DNA of 64,000 bases, taken from assembly GCA_024641655.1 (NCBI GenBank), contig JAHECR010000003.1, forward strand, positions 1 to 64,000, read 5' to 3'. The DNA comes from Acidimicrobiaceae bacterium. GTDB taxonomy: Bacteria > Actinomycetota > Acidimicrobiia > Acidimicrobiales > UBA8592. The notes beneath the pieces are model-generated. The model saw nothing but the letters and a program-made list of their open reading frames with translations, was not told where the DNA came from and searched no databases. Of this stretch, positions 35,297 through 44,188 are shown piece after piece (positions within the stretch are counted from its first letter, which is position 1; the number at the start of each line of letters is the position of its first letter). Both the position numbers and the translations under genes were made by a program.

Positions 35297-36633
35297 GGCA
35301 GCGTCTCCTCGGCCACGTGGACGATACGGCACGCGCTGACGGGTGTGCGCCGGCCCTTGACCTGGACGTCGCCGAGAAGCTCGTAACCCTCGGCAGCCGG
35401 CCGGTCGGTCATCGCGTCCAGCGTTGCGCCTGCGATGACGGTGGTGCCGGCGGGTCGGGCCAGGTCCTGGAGTCGCTGGGAGAGATTGACCGTGTCACCC
35501 ACGACCGTGTACTCGACGCGGTCGTCGCTTCCGAGCAGCGCCGCGGCGACCTCGCCGGTCGAGAGCCCGATGCCCAGTCCGAACGCCGGCAGGCCCACCG
35601 CCTTCCAGCGCTCGTTCAGCTCGACCTGGTTGGCGTGCATGGCGGCGGCGGCCCGCAATGCTCGGTCGGCGTGATCGGTCATCGCGAACGGAGCGCCGAA
35701 CACGGCCATGACGGCGTCGCCGACATACTGCATCACCGTGCCCTCCTCGGCGTGCACCGCCTCGTTCATCGCACGGCGGTGCTCGTTGAGCTGGCCGGCC
35801 AGGATCGTCGGGTCGCTCACCTCGGCGATCGCGGAGTACCCGCGCACATCGGACATCAACACCGTGACCACCAGTCGCTCGGTCCGATCGACCGCCGATC
35901 GATCGGCCCGAAGCTTGTCGGCCAATCCGCTCGGCAACAGGCGTGAAAGGGTCTCGCCCTGCTCCTCGCGGTCGACGATGGCCTTCTGCAGCAGCCGGAG
36001 GCGCCGCAAGGCACTCTCCTGGCCTGCCGACGCGCTTCGTGCGAGTTCGAGGAAGAGCGCCTCGATCGCGTCGTTGACCGCTTCGGCCGTGGTTCGCCGG
36101 CTCGCCGCGATCGCCTTGACGGGACGGCCCTCCGCGACCTGCTGGAGAAGATCCTCGTCGGCCTTGCTCAACGATCCCGACTCGCGAACGGGCGACATCA
36201 TTGCGGTGACGATCTCGGGGTCGATCATCGAGCCCCCGGTCGCGACCTCCCGTATCGCGCGGCTCAAGCGGTCGCCGTCGGCGACCCGATCCTTCAACAG
36301 GTACGCGTAGCCAGCGGCACCCTCGGCCAACAACGCGATGGCGTACTCGGGATCGTCGAACTGGGACAGCACGACGATCCCGGTCCCGGGGTGCCGCTTG
36401 CGAACGAGCTGTGCGGCCTCGATGCCCTCGCTCTGGAAGTCCGGCGGCATACGGATGTCGGTGACCACGACATCGGGATGGGCAGCGGTGGCCCCTTCCA
36501 CGAGTCCCTCGTAGTCGCCGGCAACCCCGACGACGACGAGGTCCTCCTCGGATGAGATCAGGGCGCGGACCCCCTCACGCACGAGAAGGTTGTCGTCGGC
36601 CAGGAACACCGAGAGTTGCGGTCGATCGCTCAT
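35293..36633 (-). CDS. Response-regulator receiver fused to class III adenylate/guanylate cyclase
   Basis: The 446-residue fusion has a receiver in residues 5-125 (LADDNLLVREG, phospho-Asp in VVTDIRMPP, VVLSQFDD, LLKDRV). A degenerate LuxR-like helix-turn-helix region follows (DEDLLQQVAEGRPVKAIAAS at about 160-185). The cyclase domain spans about 245-440. Its metal aspartates lie in MSDVRGYSAIAE and QYVGDAVMAVFG, and the transition-state Asn/Arg lie in TVVGDTVNLSQRLQ. A phosphorelay could therefore set cNMP output. Gene order places it directly after a cNMP-binding protein gene. cAMP is more likely than cGMP, but the specificity residues are not certain. Confidence 0.88.
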   Translation of the reverse strand: MSDRPQLSVFLADDNLLVREGVRALISSEEDLVVVGVAGDYEGLVEGATAAHPDVVVTDIRMPPDFQSEGIEAAQLVRKRHPGTGIVVLSQFDDPEYAIALLAEGAAGYAYLLKDRVADGDRLSRAIREVATGGSMIDPEIVTAMMSPVRESGSLSKADEDLLQQVAEGRPVKAIAASRRTTAEAVNDAIEALFLELARSASAGQESALRRLRLLQKAIVDREEQGETLSRLLPSGLADKLRADRSAVDRTERLVVTVLMSDVRGYSAIAEVSDPTILAGQLNEHRRAMNEAVHAEEGTVMQYVGDAVMAVFGAPFAMTDHADRALRAAAAMHANQVELNERWKAVGLPAFGLGIGLSTGEVAAALLGSDDRVEYTVVGDTVNLSQRLQDLARPAGTTVIAGATLDAMTDRPAAEGYELLGDVQVKGRRTPVSACRIVHVAEETLP

Positions 36634-36708
36634 CGCGCGAGACCGATCAGGGTCCCGGCACTTCGAGGGTGTTCAAACCGTTGAGCCCGTCCGCCGTCGC
36701 GAGTCACC

Positions 36709-37725
36709 TCAGACCCCCTCGCGATTGTGACCGACGGCGAGCTCGGCGAGGCGGTCATGGTCCACCGTCGTCACCGGTGCCGCGGCGAACTTGCACGCCG
36801 TGACCGCTCGCAACGTGGCGGTGCGTCGACCGTCGGCGAGGCCGGCGCGCTCTCCGAAGACTGCACCTGGCCCGATCTCGGCCACAGGCTCGCCGTCGAC
36901 CTCTACGACCAGCACCCCATTGAGGAGGAGGTAGAGAGCGCCGTCATCGAGGTCGCTCTGCTCGAACAGTGTTTTGCCCGTCCCGATGGAGCGAACCTCG
37001 GGAGACTCGGCCCCGTGCATGATCACCTGCTGGAGTGCCTTCTCGAGCTCGGACTCGACCCGAGTGACGAGTGCGGGGGAATCCTCGTCGCCCCACGGAG
37101 TCGCTCGGCCGAAGGACTCCGCCATCCACGTCTTGTAGTCGGCGAAGCTGCTCTTGGCCACGAGGCCACCACTGTCGTCGTAGACCCAGTGGCGCGGGAA
37201 GTCCGACGCCCCGACGAGGGCGCCGGTGTGGGTGCCGTCGGGTCGGATCACCAGCTCCAGGGTGGTCCACACGATCGGGGCGTGGTACTGGATGAACGGT
37301 GGACGCTTCACCGGACGGGGCATGGGTGCGCCCGTGCGGCCTCCGACGGTCTGGTGAAACGCGATGCTCCCGTCGGCCAGCACTTCGGGCGGACGCTGGA
37401 TGTCGGGCAACTTCACTGCCGGGATGGTCACCGAGGCACCCGCAGCGCTGATCGTGGTCGCTCCGATGAGACCCTCCCCGACGTAGCCGTAGTCGCTCAC
37501 CTCACCGGCGTCGTCCACCTCGACGTAGGCCCGCAGGTGGTTCGCGAACCTGAAGCGGTCGGTGATCCGCAGGTCCTCGAGCGCCGCGATGACGTCGGAA
37601 CCGAGCGCATCAGGAGGGGACACGTCATCGTGGGCGAGCTTCACCGAGGTGGCCAGCCTGCCGAGGCCCGCCATCAGATCCGAAGGAATCCAAGACACTG
37701 TCGTGATGCTTCGTTCGATTCGCAT
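36709..37725 (-). CDS. Cyclic nucleotide-binding protein with novel N-terminal domain
   Basis: The 338-residue protein has an N-terminal region of about 210 residues that I do not recognise (RFRFANHLRAYVEVDDAGEV and IQYHAPIVWTTLELVI). The C-terminal cNMP-binding domain has the phosphate-binding cassette FGERAGLADGRRTATLRA, including the Arg that contacts the cyclic phosphate. It lies 75 nt upstream of the receiver-cyclase gene on the same strand, so it is a likely local effector of the cyclase product. The ATG at 37725 is used; the GTG at 37740 is an alternative. Confidence 0.8.
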   Translation of the reverse strand: MRIERSITTVSWIPSDLMAGLGRLATSVKLAHDDVSPPDALGSDVIAALEDLRITDRFRFANHLRAYVEVDDAGEVSDYGYVGEGLIGATTISAAGASVTIPAVKLPDIQRPPEVLADGSIAFHQTVGGRTGAPMPRPVKRPPFIQYHAPIVWTTLELVIRPDGTHTGALVGASDFPRHWVYDDSGGLVAKSSFADYKTWMAESFGRATPWGDEDSPALVTRVESELEKALQQVIMHGAESPEVRSIGTGKTLFEQSDLDDGALYLLLNGVLVVEVDGEPVAEIGPGAVFGERAGLADGRRTATLRAVTACKFAAAPVTTVDHDRLAELAVGHNREGV

Positions 37726-37943
37726 GATGGCATCGTGCACACGCGGCCGCAGTGACAGCCAGGGCGCAGACCTGCACCTGACGGTGGGGCTACCACCACT
37801 CGCGACCGCCGTGTCTGGCACACCCTTGGTCGAGGTCGATACCCAATCCACCCACGCCCTGCCGGACTCACCTGACCTCGCCAGTCATCCGAGGGGCCAA
37901 AGGACCCTGGAACCCGCCCGGGCCGTGTGGACACGCTGGCGCG

Positions 37944-38066
37944 ATGGGAGATCTGAGGTGTCGCGCCTTGCTGTTCGACGGCGACCGCCACGGGGTAGGC
38001 GCTTTCGCGGCCACCGCGGGCGCGGTCGGCGCGATCGTCGTGCTCGCCATCGACGCGGCTCGATAG
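37944..38066 (+). CDS. Doubtful 40-residue ORF upstream of the hydroxylase-like gene
   Basis: The frame starts at ATG 37944, ends 3 nt before the next start, and encodes one possible transmembrane helix (AFAATAGAVGAIVVLAIDAA). There is no recognisable family, and it could be chance. The rest of 37726-37943 shows nothing else. Confidence 0.25.
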   Translation: MGDLRCRALLFDGDRHGVGAFAATAGAVGAIVVLAIDAAR

Positions 38067-38069
38067 CCC

Positions 38070-38861
38070 GTGCTCGTAGACCGCTTCAAGAGCGAACGCG
38101 ATCGATTGATTACCCACTATGGATGGCTGCTCGTCCGGGGGTTGGGCCACGTGTTCGCGCGCCAATCGCTGGTGGGAGACGCACCCGTTCTCGACAACAG
38201 GCACTTCCCGTTCGTAGACGAGTTCACCGACAACTGGGAGGCGATCCGCGACGAGGTCGTCGCCATCTTGTGCCACCGCGAGGCGATCCCGCTCTTCCAC
38301 GAGGTCTCGCCCGAGCAGCGCCACATCTCGATCGGCGAAAGCTGGCGCACCTTCCTCCTGTTCGGTTTCGGCTCCAAGCTGGAGAAGAACTGCCGTCAGA
38401 CCCCGGTGACCGCCGCCCTGCTGGAGCGGGTCCCAGGTCTGGAGACCGCCTGGTTCTCGGTCCTGGCGCCCGGGTCCCACATACCCCCGCACAGTGGAGT
38501 ATCGAAGGGCATCGTGCGCGTCCACCTGGGCCTGGTTGTCCCACGGGACGCCGAGCGATGCTGGATGCGGGTGGGTGAGCAGGTCAGGACCTGGCGCCCG
38601 GGCGAGCTCTTCGTGTTCGACGACACTTACGACCATGAGGTCTGCAACGAGACGCCTGACGAGCGGGTCGTCCTGGTCTTCGACGTCGACCGGCCGATGC
38701 GATGGCGCGGCCGGCTGCTGAACCGGGTGTTCGTCCGGCTAGTGAAGCTCTCGCGGTTCTACCGCGAGCCGAAGCGGAGAATGGTCGTGTTCGAGGACCG
38801 GTTCCAGGCCGCTGTGGGACGCCCGACCGACAACCGAGACAGCCGCGCACGCGCGAAATGA
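38070..38861 (+). CDS. Aspartyl/asparaginyl beta-hydroxylase-like dioxygenase
   Basis: The 263-residue protein matches the Fe(II)/2-oxoglutarate-dependent Asp/Asn hydroxylase family (related to LpxO). Visible elements are ETAWFSVLAPGSHIPPHSG, KGIVRVHLGLVVP and the later FDDTYDHEVCNETPDERVVL, which supply the metal and 2-oxoglutarate ligands. Bacterial members hydroxylate lipid A or unknown substrates. An actinobacterium lacks lipid A, so the substrate must be something else. The start is GTG. The neighbouring glpD gene is convergent. Confidence 0.8.
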   Translation: MLVDRFKSERDRLITHYGWLLVRGLGHVFARQSLVGDAPVLDNRHFPFVDEFTDNWEAIRDEVVAILCHREAIPLFHEVSPEQRHISIGESWRTFLLFGFGSKLEKNCRQTPVTAALLERVPGLETAWFSVLAPGSHIPPHSGVSKGIVRVHLGLVVPRDAERCWMRVGEQVRTWRPGELFVFDDTYDHEVCNETPDERVVLVFDVDRPMRWRGRLLNRVFVRLVKLSRFYREPKRRMVVFEDRFQAAVGRPTDNRDSRARAK

Positions 38862-38877
38862 GGTCGCCGCAAGACCG

Positions 38878-40473
38878 TCAGCGCAATGGTGGCGGCATCC
38901 CACGAAATGCGAGCTCGTCGGCGAAGCGGGCCTGGACGGCGGCGAGCTCCTTCACGCGCCGCGTTTCGCTCCAGTGGAGACGCCTCGCCATGTGCGCAGC
39001 GACAGCCGGAGCGAGCCGTTCGCGCTCGACGGGAAGGAACCATGCCGCTCTGGTGCGGCGATAGATGACATCCTCGACGGTGAGAGCAGCCTCCATGTCG
39101 ATGGCCCAATCGATCTCCCCGGACAAGACCGAACCACCCTCGACGACCGGGTCGGCCGCGATCGCCAGGACAGCCGGGGCATCGGCCCCGTAGAGACTAA
39201 GCAGACGTTGGTGGGCCGCCCCGTCGCCGGGTGGCGTCGTGCCCGAACCGGGAAGCGGACGGGCGCCCGGGCCATCGGGCAGTGTCCGCCCGAGACGTTG
39301 GGCGATCTCTCGCACGACCTTCTCGGCCACGAGCCGGAAGCCAGTCAGCTTCCCGCCGGTGATCGAGATCATGCCGGCCGGGCCCAGGCTCACTTCGGAC
39401 CTCCGGGACGGCGTTCGCGGGGCCCAGCGGCGGTGAGCGCTGAGCGGTCGGACACCTGCCCACGTGGCGACGACGTCGCCGAGCGCGAGGGGTTCCACAT
39501 CGAAATACGGACCCAGCGGATCGAGGAGGTAGCGCACTTCATCGGCCTCTACCTCCGGCCAGAGGGAGCGATCGCCGTGATAGTCGGTCTCGGTGGTGCC
39601 GATGTAGACCACCTCGTCGCGCGGAATGACGAAGATCCAACGCTTGTCCTCGGCCTGACACAGGATCGGGTGCACGACGGGCAGTCGGTGTCGGGGAACC
39701 ACGACGTGAACACCCTTCAACAGGCGGACTCGTGTCGCGGGAGGATCCTGTTCCATTCGGGCCAGACGCTCGACCCAGGGCCCCGCCGCGTTGACGACCA
39801 CCTCGCCGCGTACCTCGACTTCGCGTCCGCTCAGCGCACACCGGACGGCGATCCCGTCTACTCGGTTGCCGTCGCGGACGAGTCCGACGACGGGCACGCG
39901 GTTCGCAACGACAGCGCCGGTAGCTGCAGCAGCACGCAACACGGCGATCACGAGACGCGCATCGTCGGTCAGGTACTCCCGGTACGCGATCACCCGGTCG
40001 CCGGGGCCGCATCGCAGGCGAGGCTCGCTGCGGGCGATGTCGACTCGCCGCCAGATGCTGTGCCGTTCAGCCTTCGGCACGTCCCCGAGCCGCTCGTAGG
40101 CGGAGAGTGCCGCGATCCGGCCTGCGGCTTGGGTACGGGTGCGGGTGGGGACCAGCATCCAGCAGGGCCGGGCGAGATGGGGCGCCATGGCATGGACCAC
40201 GGCCCGCTCACGCGCGATCTGGCGCACGAAACGCACCTCGCCGTTGGCGAGGTAGCGAAGTCCACCATGGATGAGCTTGGACGAGCGAGACGACGTACCC
40301 GACGCGAAGTCGTCGGCTTCGACGACAGCAACCCGAAGACCGCGTGCAGAAGCATCCCGGGCGACCGCGGCACCGGTGATACCGCCCCCCACGACCACCA
40401 CGTCGAACCGGGTGGCTTCGAGCTCGTCGAGTAGCCCCGAGCGGCTTGTCGGCGTGAGGGAGGGTTCAGTCAC
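38878..40473 (-). CDS. glpD: Aerobic glycerol-3-phosphate dehydrogenase
   Basis: The 531-residue FAD enzyme oxidises glycerol-3-phosphate to DHAP at the membrane. Its N-terminus contains VVVVGGGITGAAVARDASAR (FAD site), followed by the GlpD-typical GTSSRSSKLIHGGLRYL. Further motifs are PWCMLVP-like PTRTRTQA, VVNAAGPWVERLA and GGKLTGFRLVAEKVV. The GTG start at 40473 overlaps the end of the DegT aminotransferase gene (TGA at 40468-40466), so the two are coupled. It could link to the UgpB-like importer at 20-24 kb, but the distance makes that only a suggestion. Confidence 0.88.
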   Translation of the reverse strand: MTEPSLTPTSRSGLLDELEATRFDVVVVGGGITGAAVARDASARGLRVAVVEADDFASGTSSRSSKLIHGGLRYLANGEVRFVRQIARERAVVHAMAPHLARPCWMLVPTRTRTQAAGRIAALSAYERLGDVPKAERHSIWRRVDIARSEPRLRCGPGDRVIAYREYLTDDARLVIAVLRAAAATGAVVANRVPVVGLVRDGNRVDGIAVRCALSGREVEVRGEVVVNAAGPWVERLARMEQDPPATRVRLLKGVHVVVPRHRLPVVHPILCQAEDKRWIFVIPRDEVVYIGTTETDYHGDRSLWPEVEADEVRYLLDPLGPYFDVEPLALGDVVATWAGVRPLSAHRRWAPRTPSRRSEVSLGPAGMISITGGKLTGFRLVAEKVVREIAQRLGRTLPDGPGARPLPGSGTTPPGDGAAHQRLLSLYGADAPAVLAIAADPVVEGGSVLSGEIDWAIDMEAALTVEDVIYRRTRAAWFLPVERERLAPAVAAHMARRLHWSETRRVKELAAVQARFADELAFRGMPPPLR

Positions 40474-41737
40474 GGCGCTGGGCGCTCGGGTCCGCGTCTG
40501 AGGACATCGTCGGTAGGGATTCGTGACCTCGTGGCGCCCGGCGCTGACGCTCGAGTTCGCGTCGGACCACGGAGGCGAGCGCGTCGAGCACCGCGGCCGG
40601 CATGGCCGGCTCGAACGGGAGGAAGACGACGCGGGCAAACAGCTCTCGGGCGCCCTCCGGCGCAGGCGCCGCGACACCGCCATCATGCTCGACCACGGCG
40701 AACGCCCGCCCCCGGGTCGCGTGGAAGCCAGCTTCGGCAAGGCGCCGCACGAGAGCCTCGGGGTCCCGGGCAAGCACGGGGACGAGCCAGTAGCTGTGGC
40801 TCGCGGCGCCGGCGGTCGGGACCGGCGCGTCCTCGAGCGCGGCCACGAGCCGCTCCCCTGGTCCGACTCGTCGACGGATGCACGTATCGCCTTGGCGAAG
40901 ACGACGATCGAGGAGCCGGACCATCGCTTCGTTCGGTCGTCGACGGATCCGGCGGAGGAGCCCGGGGCCGGGAAAGCCGCGGGTAAGGCGGTTCAGCGTG
41001 ATGTCGTGGCCTGGTCCAACGCGGTCGAGGAGGCGCACGAGGCCGCCGAACACGAGTGGATTCGTCGCCGCGGCCAGCCCACCGAACTTCAACAAGCGCA
41101 GGAGATACTCGTATCGGGACTGCTCGGGCATCTGCGACGCCCGTCGACGCATCTCGGCACGAACGTCCTCTTTGGGGACCCGTGCCAATCCGCCCCCGAA
41201 GGCAGTCGCCGTCTTGATCGGACCGAAGCTGAAGAGCGCTAGATCCGACTCTGGGTGACCACGAAACTCGGGGCCTGCGTAGGCCTCCGCACAATCCTCG
41301 ACGAAGTCCAGGCCGTGCTCCCGCGCGACCGCCAGTGCGCCTGCCACGTCGCCGCGAGCGCCGAACAGGTGCGTGTAGACAATGGCGCGGGTGCGCTCGT
41401 CGACCACCCGGCGCAGCATCTCGATGTCGGGCTCGCAGCTCAGAGGGTCGATGTCGACGGCGGCAACCTCGAGCCCATGCTCTCGCGCGATGAGCGGCAT
41501 ATCGGCAACGGTGAACGCAGTGAAGACGATACGGTCGCCCGGCTCCCACGCCTTGGCCGAGAGCCAGAGGTCGAACAGCGAACGTACGGAGAGCCCGACC
41601 AACGCCGCGCCGTCGGGGTCCCACCGCTTCTCGACGTCAGGAACCGGCTTGATCGGGTGCGGGAGCAGGCAAGAACGAACACCGAACCACCAGTCCCCGA
41701 AGGAGCCGTCCAGCCGCTTGTTGGCCCAGACCTCCAT
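40466..41737 (-). CDS. DegT/DnrJ/EryC1/StrS-family aminotransferase
   Basis: The 423-residue PLP enzyme has VEDCAEAYAGPEF in the cofactor site. The catalytic lysine lies in FSFGPIKTATAFGGG, the position where the family has SF-x-x-x-K. Upstream are ADMPLIAREHGLEVAAVDID and TRAIVYTHLFG. Such enzymes transaminate sugar nucleotides used for surface polysaccharides. No other sugar-nucleotide genes are seen nearby. The stop codon overlaps the glpD start. The ATG at 41737 is preferred over the upstream frame at 41767, which lacks homology. Confidence 0.8.
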   Translation of the reverse strand: MEVWANKRLDGSFGDWWFGVRSCLLPHPIKPVPDVEKRWDPDGAALVGLSVRSLFDLWLSAKAWEPGDRIVFTAFTVADMPLIAREHGLEVAAVDIDPLSCEPDIEMLRRVVDERTRAIVYTHLFGARGDVAGALAVAREHGLDFVEDCAEAYAGPEFRGHPESDLALFSFGPIKTATAFGGGLARVPKEDVRAEMRRRASQMPEQSRYEYLLRLLKFGGLAAATNPLVFGGLVRLLDRVGPGHDITLNRLTRGFPGPGLLRRIRRRPNEAMVRLLDRRLRQGDTCIRRRVGPGERLVAALEDAPVPTAGAASHSYWLVPVLARDPEALVRRLAEAGFHATRGRAFAVVEHDGGVAAPAPEGARELFARVVFLPFEPAMPAAVLDALASVVRRELERQRRAPRGHESLPTMSSDADPSAQRRD

Positions 41738-42000
41738 CAGGCGCCGGCCTGGAGGTCGGGAGCGCACGCCACGTCATAGGTCATGGCCACTCCCTGTCGC
41801 CTCCCGACCCGAGCTCCGCTGACCCGAGCCGCGCCAGCGCACGCTAGTGCCCCCTGCGCTCGCGCGAGGATGTGGCGCCAAGGGTGCGTTCGAGCCCGAG
41901 CAATCGCTTCCCGACGCGCGCTCTCGGACCACCGGGGCCTGACCCGCACAGGGGCTCATCAGCCTGCCACTCCCGGAGCCGTCCGTCCCGGAATGGAACC

Positions 42001-42114
42001 GCAGTGAAGACCCACGTCGCACACGTAACAGCCAAGCTCGGCCCTCGCGATCGGATCCAGGCCGTCGTCTATTGCTACGAGTACGGGCTCCTGTCGCCTG
42101 GGGACGGACCCTGA
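42001..42114 (+). pseudogene. C-terminal fragment of a LuxR/NarL-type regulator
   Basis: The frame reads VKTHVAHVTAKLGPRDRIQA, then VVYCYEYGLLSPGDGP and a stop. That is the last helices of a LuxR-type DNA-binding domain (usual form VKTHVxxxLxKLGxxDRxQAVxxAYExGL). The sequence upstream does not encode the rest of the domain or a receiver, so only a 5'-truncated fragment remains. Confidence 0.7.
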
Positions 42115-42134
42115 TCTGCTGGCTTGTGACGCTG

Positions 42135-42387
42135 GTAGCCATCCAGATCGCTGGATGGTGGAATCGCGGTCAGCGGGACTGGGAGGCTGCGCGTCGCCGC
42201 CCGGGTCGGCGCCTTCGAGCTGGGCGATCTGGGCGCCGTCTTCGTCGCAGGTGGACTTGCATGCGGCCTGGGGCGGGCAAGGCCCATGGGGCCGCGTGCG
42301 TCACGAAGGTCGACGTGACCGGCATCGTTGGCAAGCTCCAGGAGCGTCTGGACTTGGCGGCGTGTCGGCCCCTCAGCTGTAGGCGCC
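42135..42387 (-). pseudogene. Frameshifted relic of the small protein family at 4117-4449
   Basis: On the minus strand, 42387 down to about 42283 reads GPTRRQVQTLLELANDAGHV, DLRDARGPMGL, close to the gene at 4117-4449 (PPASHRQVALLLELLNDAGH, VDFRDARGPMGF). After that point, similarity continues only in another frame: QAACKSTCDEDGAQIAQLE versus QAAGKFTRDEAEAFIEQLQ, then a late IQRSGW versus LQRRGW. A frameshift near 42270-42285 therefore breaks the reading frame. The 5' part overlaps the end of the amidohydrolase gene. The remainder of 41738-42372, apart from the LuxR fragment, shows nothing recognisable. Confidence 0.75.
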
Positions 42388-43707
42388 GCGCTTCCTGAAG
42401 GACAGGAAACCGTGGCTTTCGGGGATCTCGCCAGGGGGTTCGACGAGTTGGGCCGGGGTCATCGCCCCGATGCGCTGCGCCACGTCAGCGAGGGCGGGAC
42501 CATCGAGCCCGTATGCCTCGACGCCGTTCAGCCCCGCCATGGCAACGGCCTGGTCAGGCGAGCAACCCTGCAGGGCATCGCGCAGAGCTATCGGGCTCTG
42601 CAGGGGGTCCCCGTCGAACTCGGGTGCCTGGAACGTGCCCTCGGTATGGGGGTAGTCGCGACCCCAGACGACGCGCGATGCATAGCCTTCGGTCACCGCG
42701 GCGCGGGCTTCCTCAGTGGATAGGAAGCTGGCACCGATGTAGGCGTTTCGTGCCATGTACTCGCTCGGTCGCAGGGCGACATGCTCCCGCAGCACCTTGT
42801 TGTGGTCCCCCATCCACATCGAGTCGTAGTCCTTCGCGGTCGCCGCCCACCACATACCGGGTTGCTCGGTGAAGATCACCTTCAGGCCGGGGAACCGGTC
42901 GAACACGCCGCCGAAGATCATGAAGTGCAGCGCCCGGCGAGCTGGCCAGCCGGCGGACTCCAGGCCCGCGATCGACGGGCCGGCGATGCCGGTCCAGCTG
43001 GTGGGGTCTCCTGCGCCCGCGTGGTTCGCGAGCGTCAGTCCATGCTCCTCGCACGCCCGCCACAGGGGGTCCCACGCGGGATCGGAGTAGTGCGGCAACC
43101 CCGGCCGGGGTGCCGGGAAGTTCACTCCCCTCAGGCCGTGTGCCGCCGCCCACGCAACCTGGGTCGCCGCTAGCTCGGGATCCCAGTACGCGACGTGCAC
43201 CAGGCCGATGAGCCGCTCTGGCGCCCTCGAGACCGCATCGACCAGCCAGCGATTGTAGATCATCTGCCCGACCTGGAACAGCTCGAGGTCGGCCGTCGCG
43301 ATCGAGGTGAAGTCCATCGCCACGTTCGGGTTGCCGGAGGGCACGGCGCCGAGCGGCATGAACGGGATGCCCTCGCCGTTCTGGCTCCCCTGGAAGAGGA
43401 CCTCCGCGGCGATCCCCTCGGCATCCATGTCTCGCAAATAGGCGTCGATGTCGTGGTGCCCGGCGAGCTGGAGGTTCCGCTTCGACCGGTCGAGGGGCTC
43501 CGCCTTCGGACTGAGCGCTGGCAACAGGTCGCCCCGAGCCTGAACGAACCCATCGAAGGCGTCGAGGTGCTCGATCGGGCAATACGGTCGGAGCTCTTCG
43601 ACGATGCGGGGCCCGATGTGGCCGTCGCAGGAGACGATGACCACAGCGCGATCCGCGCTCGCCCGCTGCCCCGATCTCCCTCCGGGCTCTGCCATGACGT
43701 CGGTCAT
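42373..43707 (-). CDS. Amidohydrolase-2 family metal-dependent hydrolase
   Basis: The 444-residue protein has an N-terminal metal motif VSCDGHIGPRIVEELRPYCP and a barrel containing LTLANHAGAGDPTSW, RFPGLKVIFTEQPGMWW and VVWGRDYPHTEGTFQAP. It has the same overall plan as the hydrolase at 10616-11776, with longer insertions. Family members decarboxylate or hydrolyse aromatic and cyclic compounds; the substrate is unknown. The ATG at 43707 follows GGGTGGGGAAACG. Confidence 0.82.
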   Translation of the reverse strand: MTDVMAEPGGRSGQRASADRAVVIVSCDGHIGPRIVEELRPYCPIEHLDAFDGFVQARGDLLPALSPKAEPLDRSKRNLQLAGHHDIDAYLRDMDAEGIAAEVLFQGSQNGEGIPFMPLGAVPSGNPNVAMDFTSIATADLELFQVGQMIYNRWLVDAVSRAPERLIGLVHVAYWDPELAATQVAWAAAHGLRGVNFPAPRPGLPHYSDPAWDPLWRACEEHGLTLANHAGAGDPTSWTGIAGPSIAGLESAGWPARRALHFMIFGGVFDRFPGLKVIFTEQPGMWWAATAKDYDSMWMGDHNKVLREHVALRPSEYMARNAYIGASFLSTEEARAAVTEGYASRVVWGRDYPHTEGTFQAPEFDGDPLQSPIALRDALQGCSPDQAVAMAGLNGVEAYGLDGPALADVAQRIGAMTPAQLVEPPGEIPESHGFLSFRKRGAYS

Positions 43708-44188
43708 CGTTTCCCCACCCCCAATTGCGGCGCATCGGGCCACAGCGAATCTATATCACGGCATTCGCTCAGCAGCTCAGGGCAGCCGGGGTCGACCTGG
43801 GGCCGCTCGGTCGAGTCGCCCGACCCGACCGAGCCGGTGATGCCCACGCCACCGTCGTGGCCGACCTCGTCGCTGCGGGACTCGAAGCTCGAGAACGGGT
43901 ACCGACGGTACTGCAGGGGATGAGCGTGAGACAGCGGAGGCGCCCTGCACAGGGCTGGTCGCCTCGGGTGGCGTCGGAGTCACTGGCTCACCGACGGACC
44001 GAAGTACATCGACCATTGACCACCGGGAATCATGCGCAACCGGCAGCTCGCTGCATCCACGATCTCACCCACACCGCTGTGCTCAGACTTGCTCGCTCAT
44101 CGAGCTGCAGCGGTCAGTTCGAGGACTTCACACCCTTGCACCCAGCCCTGCGGGAGGAGTCCGGTCCCCTAGCCTGCGCTGTCGCTCG
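43708..44188. other. Intergenic stretch without a supported gene
   Basis: This 481-bp region lies between the amidohydrolase start and tRNA-Lys. Frames exist on both strands but none shows a family pattern or a ribosome binding site. A short AT-rich TATATCAC near 43751 may be part of a promoter. Confidence 0.4.

Noticed and set aside
41738-42372. Mobile element at the relic patch
   Set aside because: No transposase, terminal inverted repeat or target duplication could be seen.
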